Positions 1-7,753 are shown, numbered from the stretch's first letter. The stretch is 15,835 nucleotides of DNA from an uncultured Anaerolineaceae bacterium (GCA_937894825.1 CALCQT010000118.1:1-15835), one strand, 5' to 3'. A program made the numbers and translations. Notes: generated by a model not told the origin, from the letters alone.

Positions 1-1
1 T

Positions 2-274
2 TACAAAGCCATCTACCCGAACGCCGAAATCGAAATCCAGTTGAGCGATTCCTCCACCGGTATGACCTCCACCATCGAAGGTATCCTGGAAATCGGTATG
101 GCTTCCCGCGAACTGAAAGACAGCGAAATTGAAGCTGGTCTGACCCCGATCGTTATCGCCAACGACGGTATCGCCATCATCGGTAACCTCGAAAACACAA
201 TCTCCGCTCTCACCAGCGAACAGGTGAAAGGTATCTACACCGGCGTGATCACCACCTGGGCAGAACTGGAATAA
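2..274 (+). CDS. pstS: PstS phosphate-binding protein, C-terminal fragment (5' end outside window)
   Basis: The reading frame is open from base 2 to the TAA at 272-274 and gives the last 90 residues. They include the serine/threonine-rich segment LSDSSTGMTSTIEG, then IGMASRELKDSEIEAG, and end in VKGIYTGVITTWAELE. These resemble the PBP-like domain of periplasmic or lipoprotein phosphate-binding proteins that deliver phosphate to PstCAB. In a simple PstS the 'GxITxW' segment lies mid-protein, but here it is at the very C-terminus. That fits the enlarged PstS type with an extra repeated PBP lobe at its end, recalled from anaerobes and not verified here. Codon use is strikingly restricted (many AAC, ACC, GGT, CTG, ATC) compared with the following genes, as expected for a very highly expressed gene. 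Its position directly before pstC supports the assignment. Confidence 0.88.
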   Translation, partial: YKAIYPNAEIEIQLSDSSTGMTSTIEGILEIGMASRELKDSEIEAGLTPIVIANDGIAIIGNLENTISALTSEQVKGIYTGVITTWAELE

Positions 275-299
275 TCTCAGCAGTAAATTGAAATCAAAT

Positions 300-327
300 A
301 AACAGGCTGTTGAAAGACAGCCTGTTT
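300..327 (+). terminator. Hairpin between pstS and pstC (partial terminator or mRNA-stabilising stem)
   Basis: Perfect 11-bp inverted repeat (AAACAGGCTGT / ACAGCCTGTTT) with a 6-nt loop, 25 bases after the pstS stop and 22 bases before the pstC start. Only a weak, broken T-stretch follows, so it is probably leaky. Such stems are common after the binding-protein gene of ABC operons, where they attenuate read-through or protect the 3' end of the abundant first message. That role is inferred. Confidence 0.7.
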
Positions 328-349
328 ATATCTCTGAAAAGGTAAGCTT

Positions 350-1198
350 ATGGGACAAAGTAAAGAGCGGATTATGAAGGGGATTTTTCTCCTTTCCGCC
401 ACCACCTCCATCATTGCAGTGTTTTTGATCTGTGTTTTTCTCTTTGCCAATGGGCTCCCGGCAATCGCTGAAATTGGTCCTCTAAAGTTTTTATTGGGTA
501 CCACTTGGAAACCTTCCAATAATCTTTACGGCATTTTGCCGATGATTCTTGGCAGTATTTATGTGACGGCAGGCGCGATTGTTGTTGGCGTCCCGATCGG
601 AATTCTCACTGCAATATTTCTGGCGAAATTTTGTCCGGACCATGTTTATAAACTGATCAAACCGGCAATTGAATTACTGGCGGGTATTCCTTCTGTGGTG
701 TACGGTTTTTTTGGTTTGGTTGCCATTGTCCCCTTCGTGAGAAATCACTTTGGAGGGAATGGGACCAGCATGCTGACGGCCTCCGTTTTGCTGGGTATCA
801 TGATTTTGCCAACCATCATCAATGTATCAGAATCCGCTATTCGTGCTGTGCCTGATAATTATTATGAGGGTGGTCGAGCTCTCGGCGCCAGCCATGAACG
901 AAGCGTTTTCTTTGTTATTTTTCCTGCCGCCAGATCCGGAGTTCTTGCCGGGGTTATTCTTGGGATTGGACGTGCCATCGGTGAAACAATGGCCGTGATT
1001 ATGGTTGCCGGGAATCAGGCCAGAATGCCGAAAGGTTTGTTGAAAGGACTGCGAACCCTTACGGGAAACATTGTCATTGAGATGGGATATGCGGCAGATC
1101 TTCACCGTGAATCATTGATCGCCACGGCAGTTGTTCTGTTCGTTTTTATTCTGATCATTAATTTGAGCTTCTCAATACTTAGCAGGAAATCACTATGA
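350..1198 (+). CDS. pstC: Phosphate ABC transporter permease PstC
   Basis: Integral membrane subunit of the high-affinity phosphate importer, forming the channel with PstA. The 282 residues start at an ATG preceded by AAAAGG. Hydrophobic segments lie near residues 8-34, 60-92, 110-130, 141-159, 198-220 and 255-277. The permease signature GIPSVVYGFFGL is at 112-123. The cytoplasmic EAA loop that contacts PstB lies at about 162-200 (AVPDNYYEGGRALGA, then IGRAIGETMAV just after). Length is slightly short of the usual 290-320 because the N-terminal tail is brief. The gene follows pstS and its stop overlaps the pstA start by 4 bp (ATGA), so translation is coupled. Being upstream of pstA and the longer loop pattern favour PstC over PstA. 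Confidence 0.95.
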   Translation: MGQSKERIMKGIFLLSATTSIIAVFLICVFLFANGLPAIAEIGPLKFLLGTTWKPSNNLYGILPMILGSIYVTAGAIVVGVPIGILTAIFLAKFCPDHVYKLIKPAIELLAGIPSVVYGFFGLVAIVPFVRNHFGGNGTSMLTASVLLGIMILPTIINVSESAIRAVPDNYYEGGRALGASHERSVFFVIFPAARSGVLAGVILGIGRAIGETMAVIMVAGNQARMPKGLLKGLRTLTGNIVIEMGYAADLHRESLIATAVVLFVFILIINLSFSILSRKSL

Positions 1199-2064
1199 CG
1201 GTTCAAAATAATAAGAATACCCGGACTAATTTATGGCTAACTTATAAAAGAGACCCGTTATCTTTGGTCCTCCGAATACTCGTTTTGTTTGCAGCGACAC
1301 TGACAGTTTTGATCTTGTTCTTCCTGATCGGGTATATCCTGGTTAAGGGCCTTCCGCATATTAAGCCCAGTTTATTCGAGCTGAACTACAACACAGAAAA
1401 TGTTTCTCTGACACCCGCTGCGATTAATACGCTGATCATTACATTACTCGCGTTATTAATTGCGGTTCCTTTAGGTGTTTTCTCAGCAATTTATCTCACT
1501 GAATATGCCAGCCGCGGAAGTAAACTGGTCAAAGTGGTCCGAATAACGGCGGAAACACTTTCCGGTATTCCATCGATTATTTATGGCCTTTTCGGTATGC
1601 TGTTCTTTGTCACTTCATTACGGTGGAGATATTCAATTTTGGCTGGTGCATTTACACTTTCAATCATGATTCTTCCTCTTATCATGCGGACGACGGAAGA
1701 AGCGTTGCTGGCCGTACCGGATTCGTACCGCGAAGGCAGCTATGGATTAGGAGCGGGAAAGATGCGGACGGTCTTCAAGATTGTGCTTCCTTCCAGCATT
1801 CCGGGAATTCTGGCCGGTGTCATTTTAGCGATTGGCCGAATTGTCGGGGAGACGGCAGCTTTGCTTTATACCGCCGGCTCAGTGGCAGCGATTCCGAAAA
1901 GCCTGATGTCTTCCGGTCGGACGCTCGCTGTTCACATGTATGCGCTTTCCAGCGAGGGGCTTTATATGAATCAGGCTTATGCAACTGCTGTCGTTCTGAT
2001 TGTTTTGGTTATTTTGCTCAACTGGATATCTTCATTCGTGGCGAGTAAACTCTCGAAAGGGTAA
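1195..2064 (+). CDS. pstA: Phosphate ABC transporter permease PstA
   Basis: Second membrane subunit of the phosphate importer, 289 residues. A cytoplasmic N-terminal tail of about 22 residues precedes the first membrane span (23-50). Further spans are near 76-102, 127-142, 146-165, 203-225 and 262-284. SGIPSIIYGLFG at 123-134 and the EAA loop around 168-210 (AVPDSYREGSYGLGAGK, then AIGRIVGETAALL) mirror those of PstC, as expected for paralogous half-channels. The start overlaps the end of pstC by 4 bp, and the stop is 3 bases before the pstB ATG, with GGGTAAGT acting as a weak ribosome site. The family and place are clear. Confidence 0.95.
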   Translation: MTVQNNKNTRTNLWLTYKRDPLSLVLRILVLFAATLTVLILFFLIGYILVKGLPHIKPSLFELNYNTENVSLTPAAINTLIITLLALLIAVPLGVFSAIYLTEYASRGSKLVKVVRITAETLSGIPSIIYGLFGMLFFVTSLRWRYSILAGAFTLSIMILPLIMRTTEEALLAVPDSYREGSYGLGAGKMRTVFKIVLPSSIPGILAGVILAIGRIVGETAALLYTAGSVAAIPKSLMSSGRTLAVHMYALSSEGLYMNQAYATAVVLIVLVILLNWISSFVASKLSKG

Positions 2065-2067
2065 GTA

Positions 2068-2817
2068 ATGGAAAAATTTGAAATTGAGAGCCTGGATCTT
2101 TACTACGGAACTTTTCAGGCTTTAAAGAATATTAATATGAAAATAGCGGCGAATGAGATTACCGCTTTTATCGGCCCTTCCGGTTGTGGAAAAACCACAT
2201 TGCTGCGGACGTTGAACCGAATGAACGATTTGATTGAAGGTTGCCGCGTGACGGGGAACATTTTTTTGGATGAGCAGGATATTTTCGGTAATCTGGATGT
2301 CAACGTACTTCGTAAACGGGTCGGGATGGTTTTCCAGAAGCCGAACCCTTTTCCAATGAGCGTATATGATAACGTTGCCTATGGTCCTCGAACGCATGGC
2401 ATTCATTCAAAAGTTAAGCTGGATGAGGTGGTTGAGACCTCGCTGCGCAACGCCGCGATTTGGGATGAGATGAAAGACCGGCTTAAGAAAAGCGCGCTGG
2501 GAATTTCCGGTGGTCAGCAGCAGCGTTTGTGTATTGCTCGCGCTTTAGCTGTTCAACCGGAAGTGCTGTTGATGGACGAACCGACCTCTGCACTGGATCC
2601 TATCTCTACCTCGAAAATTGAAGACCTTCTCGCCGAGTTGAAAGAGAAGTATACTATCATAATCGTTACGCATAATATGCAGCAAGCTGTGCGCGTTTCA
2701 GATAAAACAGCCTTTTTCCTGTTGGGAGAAGTAATCGAATACGGGTCGACGGAATCGATTTTCTCAATGCCGAAGGAGAAGAAGACTGAAGACTATATAA
2801 CCGGGAGGTTCGGATAA
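2068..2817 (+). CDS. pstB: Phosphate ABC transporter ATP-binding protein PstB
   Basis: ATPase that powers PstCA, 249 residues, the usual length. Walker [10 protein letters not shown] is at 36-44, the Q-loop glutamine at 90 ([16 protein letters not shown]), the ABC signature SGGQQQRL from 147, Walker B LLMDEP ending at 172 with catalytic Glu171, the D-loop SALD, and the switch histidine at 202 (VTHNMQQA). The motif KPNPFPMS and the RMNDLI segment after Walker A are hallmarks of PstB rather than other ABC ATPases. All catalytic residues are present, so the protein should be active. Its TAA stop shares one base with the phoU start (TAATG), pointing to re-initiation coupling. Confidence 0.97.
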   Translation: MEKFEIESLDLYYGTFQALKNINMKIAANEITAFIGPSGCGKTTLLRTLNRMNDLIEGCRVTGNIFLDEQDIFGNLDVNVLRKRVGMVFQKPNPFPMSVYDNVAYGPRTHGIHSKVKLDEVVETSLRNAAIWDEMKDRLKKSALGISGGQQQRLCIARALAVQPEVLLMDEPTSALDPISTSKIEDLLAELKEKYTIIIVTHNMQQAVRVSDKTAFFLLGEVIEYGSTESIFSMPKEKKTEDYITGRFG

Positions 2818-3467
2818 TGAGAACCAAATTTGATGAACAATTAGAACAGCTTAATTCGGAGCTGATCAAAATGGGAGGGCTTTGTGAAGAAGTTATTACC
2901 AATGCTGCCCGAGCTTTACTGAAAGGGGACCCAAAACTTGCCAGGGAGGTTCTGCCGGTGGATCAGGAAATTGACCGGAAAGAACACGAAATCGAGACAC
3001 TGTGCCTGAAATTGCTCTTGCAGCAGCAACCGGTTGCCAGGGACTTGCGGCTTATTTCTTCCGCTTTGAAGATGGTGACCGATATGGAACGGATTGGCGA
3101 CCAGGCAGCCGACATCGCCGAAATCACGCAGTTGGCGAACATTCCATTGGACAATAACAACACGCACGTCCGCGATATGGCGGCTGCCACGGTGGATATG
3201 GTAAATGGCGCTATCAGCGCATTTGTGCAACGGGATCTGGAACTTGCGCATGCGATTATTGATTACGATGATGTGGTCGATAATTTGTTTGATCAGGTGA
3301 AAGATGAGTTGATCGAAGTAATCGGGAAAAATCCTGACAGCGGCGAATTTGCTGTTGATATGCTGATGGTTGCCAAATATTTTGAGCGCATCGGCGATCA
3401 TGCGGTTAATATTGCCGAGTGGGTGGAATTTGCGATTACCGGTACACACAAGGATATTCTGGATTAA
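2817..3467 (+). CDS. phoU: Phosphate signalling regulator PhoU
   Basis: Cytoplasmic all-helical protein that links PstSCAB to the PhoR kinase and keeps the Pho response off when phosphate is sufficient. The 216 residues form two tandem three-helix repeats. The diagnostic metal-binding motif appears twice, ERIGDQAADIAE at 91-102 and ERIGDHAVNIAE at 190-201, both intact. An LRLISSALKMVTDM helix precedes the first. The length is normal for the family (about 215-240). It lies between pstB and the response-regulator gene, with a 1-bp overlap upstream and a 4-bp gap downstream, consistent with one Pho signalling unit. Confidence 0.96.
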   Translation: MRTKFDEQLEQLNSELIKMGGLCEEVITNAARALLKGDPKLAREVLPVDQEIDRKEHEIETLCLKLLLQQQPVARDLRLISSALKMVTDMERIGDQAADIAEITQLANIPLDNNNTHVRDMAAATVDMVNGAISAFVQRDLELAHAIIDYDDVVDNLFDQVKDELIEVIGKNPDSGEFAVDMLMVAKYFERIGDHAVNIAEWVEFAITGTHKDILD

Positions 3468-3471
3468 ATAA

Positions 3472-4143
3472 ATGATCTTTTGCGTTGAGGATGATCCGAA
3501 CATCCGTGATCTGGTAGTATATACGCTCCATTCGACCGGGTTTGAAGCCACCGGATTTTCAAGCGGAGAAGCATTGTTTGCCGCGCTCAAAAAAGAGACG
3601 CCGGAACTCATTCTTTTGGATATTATGCTTCCCGGTGAAGATGGGATTCAAATTCTGAAACGGATGCGTGCTTCTGTAGATTGGAAAGCAATTCCGATCA
3701 TTCTGTTGACGGCCAAAGGCACTGAGTTCGATAAAGTAACAGGATTGGACAGCGGTGCGGATGATTATTTGACGAAGCCGTTCGGTATGATGGAGTTGGT
3801 CTCGAGAATTAAGGCTGTTTTACGCCGCAGTGGGCAAAAAAAGACACAGGCGGAATTGACTGCTGGTGAGATCGTGTTGAATGTGGAAGAACACCGCGTA
3901 TTGATCGACGACCAGGAAATCAGTCTGACGCCAAAAGAATTCTATTTGCTGAGTTATCTGATGGAGAACCAGGGGTTCGTTTTTTCACGCGAGAAATTGC
4001 TTTCCAAAATATGGGGCTTTGATTATTATGGCGAAACTCGGACTGGGGACGTTCATATCCGATCACTTCGACAAAAATTAGGCCCTGCGGGGGATATTAT
4101 TGAGACCGTTCGCGGTGTCGGTTATCGCATCGTGAGAAAATAA
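3472..4143 (+). CDS. phoB: OmpR/PhoB-family response regulator, probable PhoB (PhoP)
   Basis: DNA-binding response regulator of 223 residues. The receiver domain spans about 1-115, with acidic residues in CVEDDPN (6-8), phospho-acceptor Asp50 in LLLDIMLPGEDG, Thr80 in ILLTAKG and Lys102 in TKPF. The winged-helix domain (about 128-223) ends in the typical VHIRSLRQKLG...VRGVGYRI pattern. It should bind Pho boxes and activate the pst operon when phosphorylated by the kinase encoded directly after it. The start is an ATG just after the phoU stop; it lacks a good Shine-Dalgarno, so translation probably depends on coupling. The protein begins abruptly at the first strand (MIFCVEDD), one or two residues shorter than usual but complete. 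Assignment to phosphate control rests on operon context. Confidence 0.9.
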   Translation: MIFCVEDDPNIRDLVVYTLHSTGFEATGFSSGEALFAALKKETPELILLDIMLPGEDGIQILKRMRASVDWKAIPIILLTAKGTEFDKVTGLDSGADDYLTKPFGMMELVSRIKAVLRRSGQKKTQAELTAGEIVLNVEEHRVLIDDQEISLTPKEFYLLSYLMENQGFVFSREKLLSKIWGFDYYGETRTGDVHIRSLRQKLGPAGDIIETVRGVGYRIVRK

Positions 4144-5817
4144 GTGAAACAGCGTGTTTATGGCTATTTTTGCCTGTTAATTATAGGGACAGTTCTTTTT
4201 ACAAGCATAATTATCAGTTATGTTATGCATCAGCGGCTTTATGCAACGGTGCGGCAGACTGTAGTGTCTGAAACCAACCTGCTTAAAGATGTACTGGAAC
4301 AATCGCCGGCGGTTGATTTGACTGTACTGGCTCGTAATCCGGATTTGTTCCGGATTACTTTGTTTTCGCAGGAGAGAACAGTTCTGTTTGATAACAGTAA
4401 CAGTTCTTCTGTATTGCCTGCCGATGAAATGTTAACCAACCCTGAAGTTCTACAGGCGTTTGATTCCGGCAGCAGTGAACGGATCTATTTTGCCAGTGGA
4501 ATCCAATATCAAACTTTCTCAGCTACACTTCGACTGACTGACGGTTCGGTGATTCGGGTTGAAAAAGTTGTCGAAAGTCTGTTCCGCATGATTATCAGAA
4601 ACAGATCTTATCTGTTTTTTTTGATCCTGCTTATCTTTTTCGGCTCGAATTTTCTCGCGAATCGGTTGATCAGAGAAATTACTGCCCCGGTAAATAATCT
4701 GAATCTTGATGAATTGTCATTATCCAAAGTGGACGACGTTTTTTCACCTTTGGTCAGGCGAATTTTGGGCCAACAGATCCGGTTTGACAGGCAGATCAAG
4801 GAAGCGCGCAAACGGCAGATTGAGTTCTCTCTGGTTCTGCAAAATATGCGTGAAGGGTTGATCGTTCTAAATTCGAACGCAAATATAATCACTATCAATA
4901 AAAGTGCACTTAATTATTTTGGCGCAAAAGACGGGGATTATATTGATAAATCAATTTATATGATCAATCGGCGGGCAGGGTTACAGAGCGCTATTGAGAA
5001 AGCCCTGATGGGCGAACCGGCAGAGGAATTAATCTTTGTTAACAGCCGCTATCTTCAATTGTTGGTCAGTCCAATTTCAGAAGACGCCGTTGTGCAGGGG
5101 ATCATTCTATTGGTGATGGATGTAACCGAAAAGCATGACGCTGAGGTGCGGCGGCGCGAATTCTCGGCAAATGTTTCGCATGAATTAAAAACGCCGCTGA
5201 CAACCATTTCAGGATATGCGGAGCTGTTGAAAAATGGATTGGTGAAACCGCCTGATGTTTATCGGTTTTCAGAACGGATCTATATCGAAGCAACCAGAAT
5301 GAGTGAATTGATTTCTGACATTATTACGCTTTCCCGCCTTGATGAAAGACAGATTGATCTCCCGTTCGAGCACGTTGATTTATATCAGCTGATGACTGAT
5401 ATTTCCGGTCGCTTTACAGATTCCGCTCGTGAGCGGGATATAACGATTTCACTTTCCGGTCAGTCTTCGGTTATTTATGGCATTCGCAGGATTCTGGAAG
5501 AAATGTTATTTAATATTTGTGACAACGCCCTGAAATATAACCTGGATGGCGGCCGGATCGATATCTCGGTTTCCGAGGGTGATGATTTCATCATGGTATC
5601 TGTCTCCGATACTGGAATCGGGATTCCGGAGGAAGAACAGGACCGAGTCTTCGAGCGGTTTTACCGGGTCGAAAAAAGTCATTCAAAACAAACCGGTGGG
5701 ACAGGTTTGGGTTTGTCGATTGCAAAACATGGCGCGTTGGTTCATAGTGCAAAAATAATTCTTGAAAGTACTCCGAATGTAGGAACGACGATCCGGATCC
5801 GTTTTCCTAAACACTGA
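4144..5817 (+). CDS. phoR: Membrane sensor histidine kinase, probable PhoR
   Basis: Partner kinase of the preceding regulator, 557 residues. The start is GTG directly after the regulator's TAA (zero gap). Membrane spans lie near 6-28 and 154-173 and enclose an extracytoplasmic region of about 125 residues. A short linker with only a weak HAMP-like stretch follows. A PAS domain spans about 225-330 (NMREGLIVLN...LLVMDVTEKHD). The dimerisation/phospho-acceptor domain carries SHELKTPL with His346. The ATPase domain shows the N-box (FNICDNALKYN), G1 (DTGIGIP), F-box (FERFYRV) and G2 (GGTGLGLSIAKH), all intact. The region after G2 reads GALVHSAKI where VxxHGGxI is more usual, a modest divergence. 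PhoR identity is inferred from the PAS architecture and location in the pst operon. Confidence 0.9.
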   Translation: MKQRVYGYFCLLIIGTVLFTSIIISYVMHQRLYATVRQTVVSETNLLKDVLEQSPAVDLTVLARNPDLFRITLFSQERTVLFDNSNSSSVLPADEMLTNPEVLQAFDSGSSERIYFASGIQYQTFSATLRLTDGSVIRVEKVVESLFRMIIRNRSYLFFLILLIFFGSNFLANRLIREITAPVNNLNLDELSLSKVDDVFSPLVRRILGQQIRFDRQIKEARKRQIEFSLVLQNMREGLIVLNSNANIITINKSALNYFGAKDGDYIDKSIYMINRRAGLQSAIEKALMGEPAEELIFVNSRYLQLLVSPISEDAVVQGIILLVMDVTEKHDAEVRRREFSANVSHELKTPLTTISGYAELLKNGLVKPPDVYRFSERIYIEATRMSELISDIITLSRLDERQIDLPFEHVDLYQLMTDISGRFTDSARERDITISLSGQSSVIYGIRRILEEMLFNICDNALKYNLDGGRIDISVSEGDDFIMVSVSDTGIGIPEEEQDRVFERFYRVEKSHSKQTGGTGLGLSIAKHGALVHSAKIILESTPNVGTTIRIRFPKH

Positions 5818-5980
5818 CCCTTTTTCGCAAACCGGTTCTCCTGTCGTTGATTTAAAGAGATAAAATTGTTATAGAATTGTTCGTACACAGTGATCCTTTT
5901 AGATACAATATTGATTCCTGAATCATCACGAAATTTGATATCTGCATTAAGACTTCTGAATTAATTCTCCCAGGAAGAAA

Positions 5981-6009
5981 TTCAAGAGTGATCGATTTTC
6001 GTATATAAT
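5981..6009 (+). promoter_or_regulatory. Candidate sigma-70 promoter for the dtxR-type gene
   Basis: A perfect -10 TATAAT (6004-6009) is preceded at 17 bp by a weak -35 TTCAAG (5981-5986). The expected transcript would start near 6016 and have a 5' leader of about 200 bases. The dyad at 5912-5925 lies well upstream of it. AT-rich sequence produces such matches by chance, so support is modest. Confidence 0.3.
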
Positions 6010-6201
6010 CAGAATAATGATTAGGGTTAAGGCTTGGCATTACTGAAGGACTTATTTGCGGTTGGTAAGTGTGAGACGAATTGAAGTACAAAACTTTTCA
6101 TTGATGAATAAAAAGCAATATGGAAATTGAGATCGTATTTACTGCCGTGAAGCGAATTGAAGCCGGTCACAGGTATCTGTTTATAGACAAAAAAAGGTGA
6201 T

Positions 6202-6208
6202 GAGGAGG
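6202..6208 (+). promoter_or_regulatory. Strong Shine-Dalgarno of the dtxR-type gene
   Basis: GAGGAGG lies 4 bases before the ATG at 6213 and fixes that start. It is among the strongest ribosome sites in the window. Confidence 0.8.
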
Positions 6209-6212
6209 AAAA

Positions 6213-6584
6213 ATGAATATTTATGAGTCAGCGGAGAATTATCTGGAAACTATTTTGATCCTTGAGCGGCGGAAAGGTGAAGTTCGATCGATTGATATTG
6301 CCGGCGAGCTGAATTTCTCAAAACCCAGTGTCAGCTATGCCATGAAACAGTTTCGAGAAAATGGCTATATTCATATGGATAATGATAATTTTATTACGCT
6401 GACACCCAAAGGCCGAGAGATTGCGGAGCGGATCTATGAGCGGCATCAACTATTGACCGAATATTTGATGGCAATCGGCGTAGATGAAAAAAATTCGAGA
6501 TTGGACGCTTGCCGGATCGAACATGTGATTAGCCCGGAAAGTTTTGAGAAAATTAAACTCCAGATGAAACGATTCAGTGACTGA
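6213..6584 (+). CDS. Short DtxR/MntR-family metal-dependent transcriptional regulator
   Basis: Predicted metal-sensing repressor of 123 residues: an N-terminal winged helix (about 1-70; recognition helix region FSKPSVSYAMKQFREN) and a dimerisation/metal domain (about 71-123). There is no C-terminal SH3-like domain, so it is MntR-sized rather than DtxR/IdeR-sized. By eye-alignment with the two prototypes, the metal site would comprise Asn9 (MntR Asp8, DtxR Met10), Glu12 (MntR Glu11), His78, Cys100 (DtxR Cys102, MntR Glu99), Glu103 and His104. This mix does not match a pure manganese or pure iron sensor. No metal transporter gene (mntH, feoAB, ABC) is adjacent, so its targets lie elsewhere. It is monocistronic, ending before the 18-bp inverted repeat. 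Family assignment is firm; the metal is unknown. Confidence 0.9.
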   Translation: MNIYESAENYLETILILERRKGEVRSIDIAGELNFSKPSVSYAMKQFRENGYIHMDNDNFITLTPKGREIAERIYERHQLLTEYLMAIGVDEKNSRLDACRIEHVISPESFEKIKLQMKRFSD

Positions 6585-6632
6585 TGATTTCGTCTTTAAA
6601 TCGACCTTCCTGGGCTCCATAAAACGCACCGG

Positions 6633-6689
6633 AAACCTTATGGGCTTATTGACGCAGCCATAATGCATAAAAATAAGCCCATAAGGTTT
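6633..6689. terminator. Perfect 18-bp inverted repeat, bidirectional terminator between convergent genes
   Basis: Left arm 6633-6650 (AAACCTTATGGGCTTATT) and right arm 6672-6689 are exact reverse complements, separated by 21 bases. A T-rich run (TTTTATTTATTT) follows on the + strand, and AAAA at 6621-6624 gives a short T-run on the other strand. It lies between the 3' ends of the dtxR-type gene and the minus-strand dehydrogenase gene, so it probably stops transcription both ways. The stem is longer than most intrinsic terminators. Confidence 0.75.
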
Positions 6690-6733
6690 TATTTATTTAA
6701 ATTTCTGATTACTGTGGATTGTCCTCAACGGAA

Positions 6734-7753
6734 TCAGTATTGGATTGGGACTAAAATCCCCTGCCGAAAAGATTGTGTGGTAGCAAAGGCGATTTGGGTT
6801 GATCGGGTTCCATCGGAAACGTGAATGGAAGGTTTTTCCCCGTTTCGTATACAATCAACAAAATACCTCATTTCATTCAGATATGCCTCGCTAAATCTTT
6901 CCGGGAAGGATTCAACACATTCTGTTACGACCCCGTCATCGGTATATAAAATGGCCAGATTTTTTTGCGGAACGGGACTGATTCGGATCGAGCCCTTTGT
7001 CCCTACAATTTCTGTTTCGATGTGATATCCGTGCGCTGCGGTACGGCCGGCATGGACGTAACCCATCGCGCCGTTTTGAAACTTATAGAGCGCGGAACCC
7101 GCTTCCGCATCATCAAACTGGGTAAATGCAGGATAGCCAAAACTGGATCCAATCGCATAGACTGATATCGGTTCCGAGTTCAGAAACCAACGCATCAGAT
7201 CAATATCGTGGATAGCCATGTCGATAAACAAACCGCCGCTTGTCGGGGCGAATTTTAAACCCCCTTCAATAAATTTCAATGGGTCAACGCCGGTTGCCTT
7301 GACGAGATAAGGCGTTCCAATGGCGCCGCTGTCAATCTTTTCTTTCGCATAAACATACGAAGGATCAAATCGGCGCATAAACCCTAACAAAAAAACCTGC
7401 TCCGGATTTTTTGAGACGACCTGCTCGGCCGACAAGCATTCTTCCACGGTAATCCCGAGTGGTTTTTCGCAGAACACGTGCAGTCCCGCGTCCAAAGCGA
7501 TCGATAACTGGGCGCAATGTGCCCCGCTTGAAGTGACAATTGCAACAGCATCCAAATCTGCTTCCTGGATCATTTCCTCAAAATCCAAATAGCACTTTGT
7601 TACATTTAGTATGTTACGAGCGTAATCCAATTCACTTTCATCCAGGCTGCAGGCGGCGATCAACGAGACGCCGGGAATATTTTCCGCCAAATTCTTTGCA
7701 TGAATTCGCCCAAGACGACCCAAACCAGCAATTCCGGCTTTTATCTTTTCCAT
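6734..7753 (-). CDS. Gfo/Idh/MocA-family NAD(P)-dependent dehydrogenase, inositol 2-dehydrogenase-like
   Basis: Predicted cytoplasmic sugar or polyol dehydrogenase of 339 residues, normal length. The Rossmann domain (about 1-122) has AGLGRLGRIHAKNL at 9-22 and the EKP motif with catalytic Lys97. The C-terminal alpha/beta domain carries FIDMAIHDIDLMRW, placing Asp178 and His182 where IolG has its catalytic Asp/His pair. GFMRRFDPSY at 124-133 is a segment typical of myo-inositol 2-dehydrogenases (IolG), making an inositol or inositol-like substrate the best guess. The family also includes many glucose, gluconate and scyllo-inositol enzymes. A GGAGG ribosome site lies 4 bases before the ATG (plus-strand 7758-7762). 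It is divergent from a sugar ABC transporter and shares its control region, which suggests it oxidises the imported compound. Confidence 0.85.
   Translation of the reverse strand: MEKIKAGIAGLGRLGRIHAKNLAENIPGVSLIAACSLDESELDYARNILNVTKCYLDFEEMIQEADLDAVAIVTSSGAHCAQLSIALDAGLHVFCEKPLGITVEECLSAEQVVSKNPEQVFLLGFMRRFDPSYVYAKEKIDSGAIGTPYLVKATGVDPLKFIEGGLKFAPTSGGLFIDMAIHDIDLMRWFLNSEPISVYAIGSSFGYPAFTQFDDAEAGSALYKFQNGAMGYVHAGRTAAHGYHIETEIVGTKGSIRISPVPQKNLAILYTDDGVVTECVESFPERFSEAYLNEMRYFVDCIRNGEKPSIHVSDGTRSTQIAFATTQSFRQGILVPIQY

Larger units (their letters stand above)
5818..6212 (+). other. 395-bp AT-rich spacer between the Pho operon and the dtxR-type gene
   Basis: No credible protein gene is seen. Contents: a short palindrome AACCGGTT (5830-5837); no convincing terminator for phoR; a 14-bp dyad TGATTC-CT-GAATCA (5912-5925); a candidate promoter with TATAAT at 6004-6009; and a 26-codon open frame from ATG 6120 to TGA 6198-6200 just ahead of the regulator's ribosome site. 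The short frame has no ribosome site of its own and encodes a basic peptide I do not recognise. Confidence 0.6.

Noticed and set aside
1623..2048. 141-codon + strand frame inside pstA
   Set aside because: Out-of-frame shadow of pstA; rich in Cys, Arg, Ser and Gly with no family pattern.
2916..3611. 231-codon minus-strand frame opposite phoU and the regulator gene
   Set aside because: It is antisense to two genes with full family motifs and its translation looks like a complement of phoU codons.
5818..5850. Intrinsic terminator after phoR
   Set aside because: Only the short palindrome AACCGGTT is found; the T-run at 5820-5825 precedes it rather than follows it.
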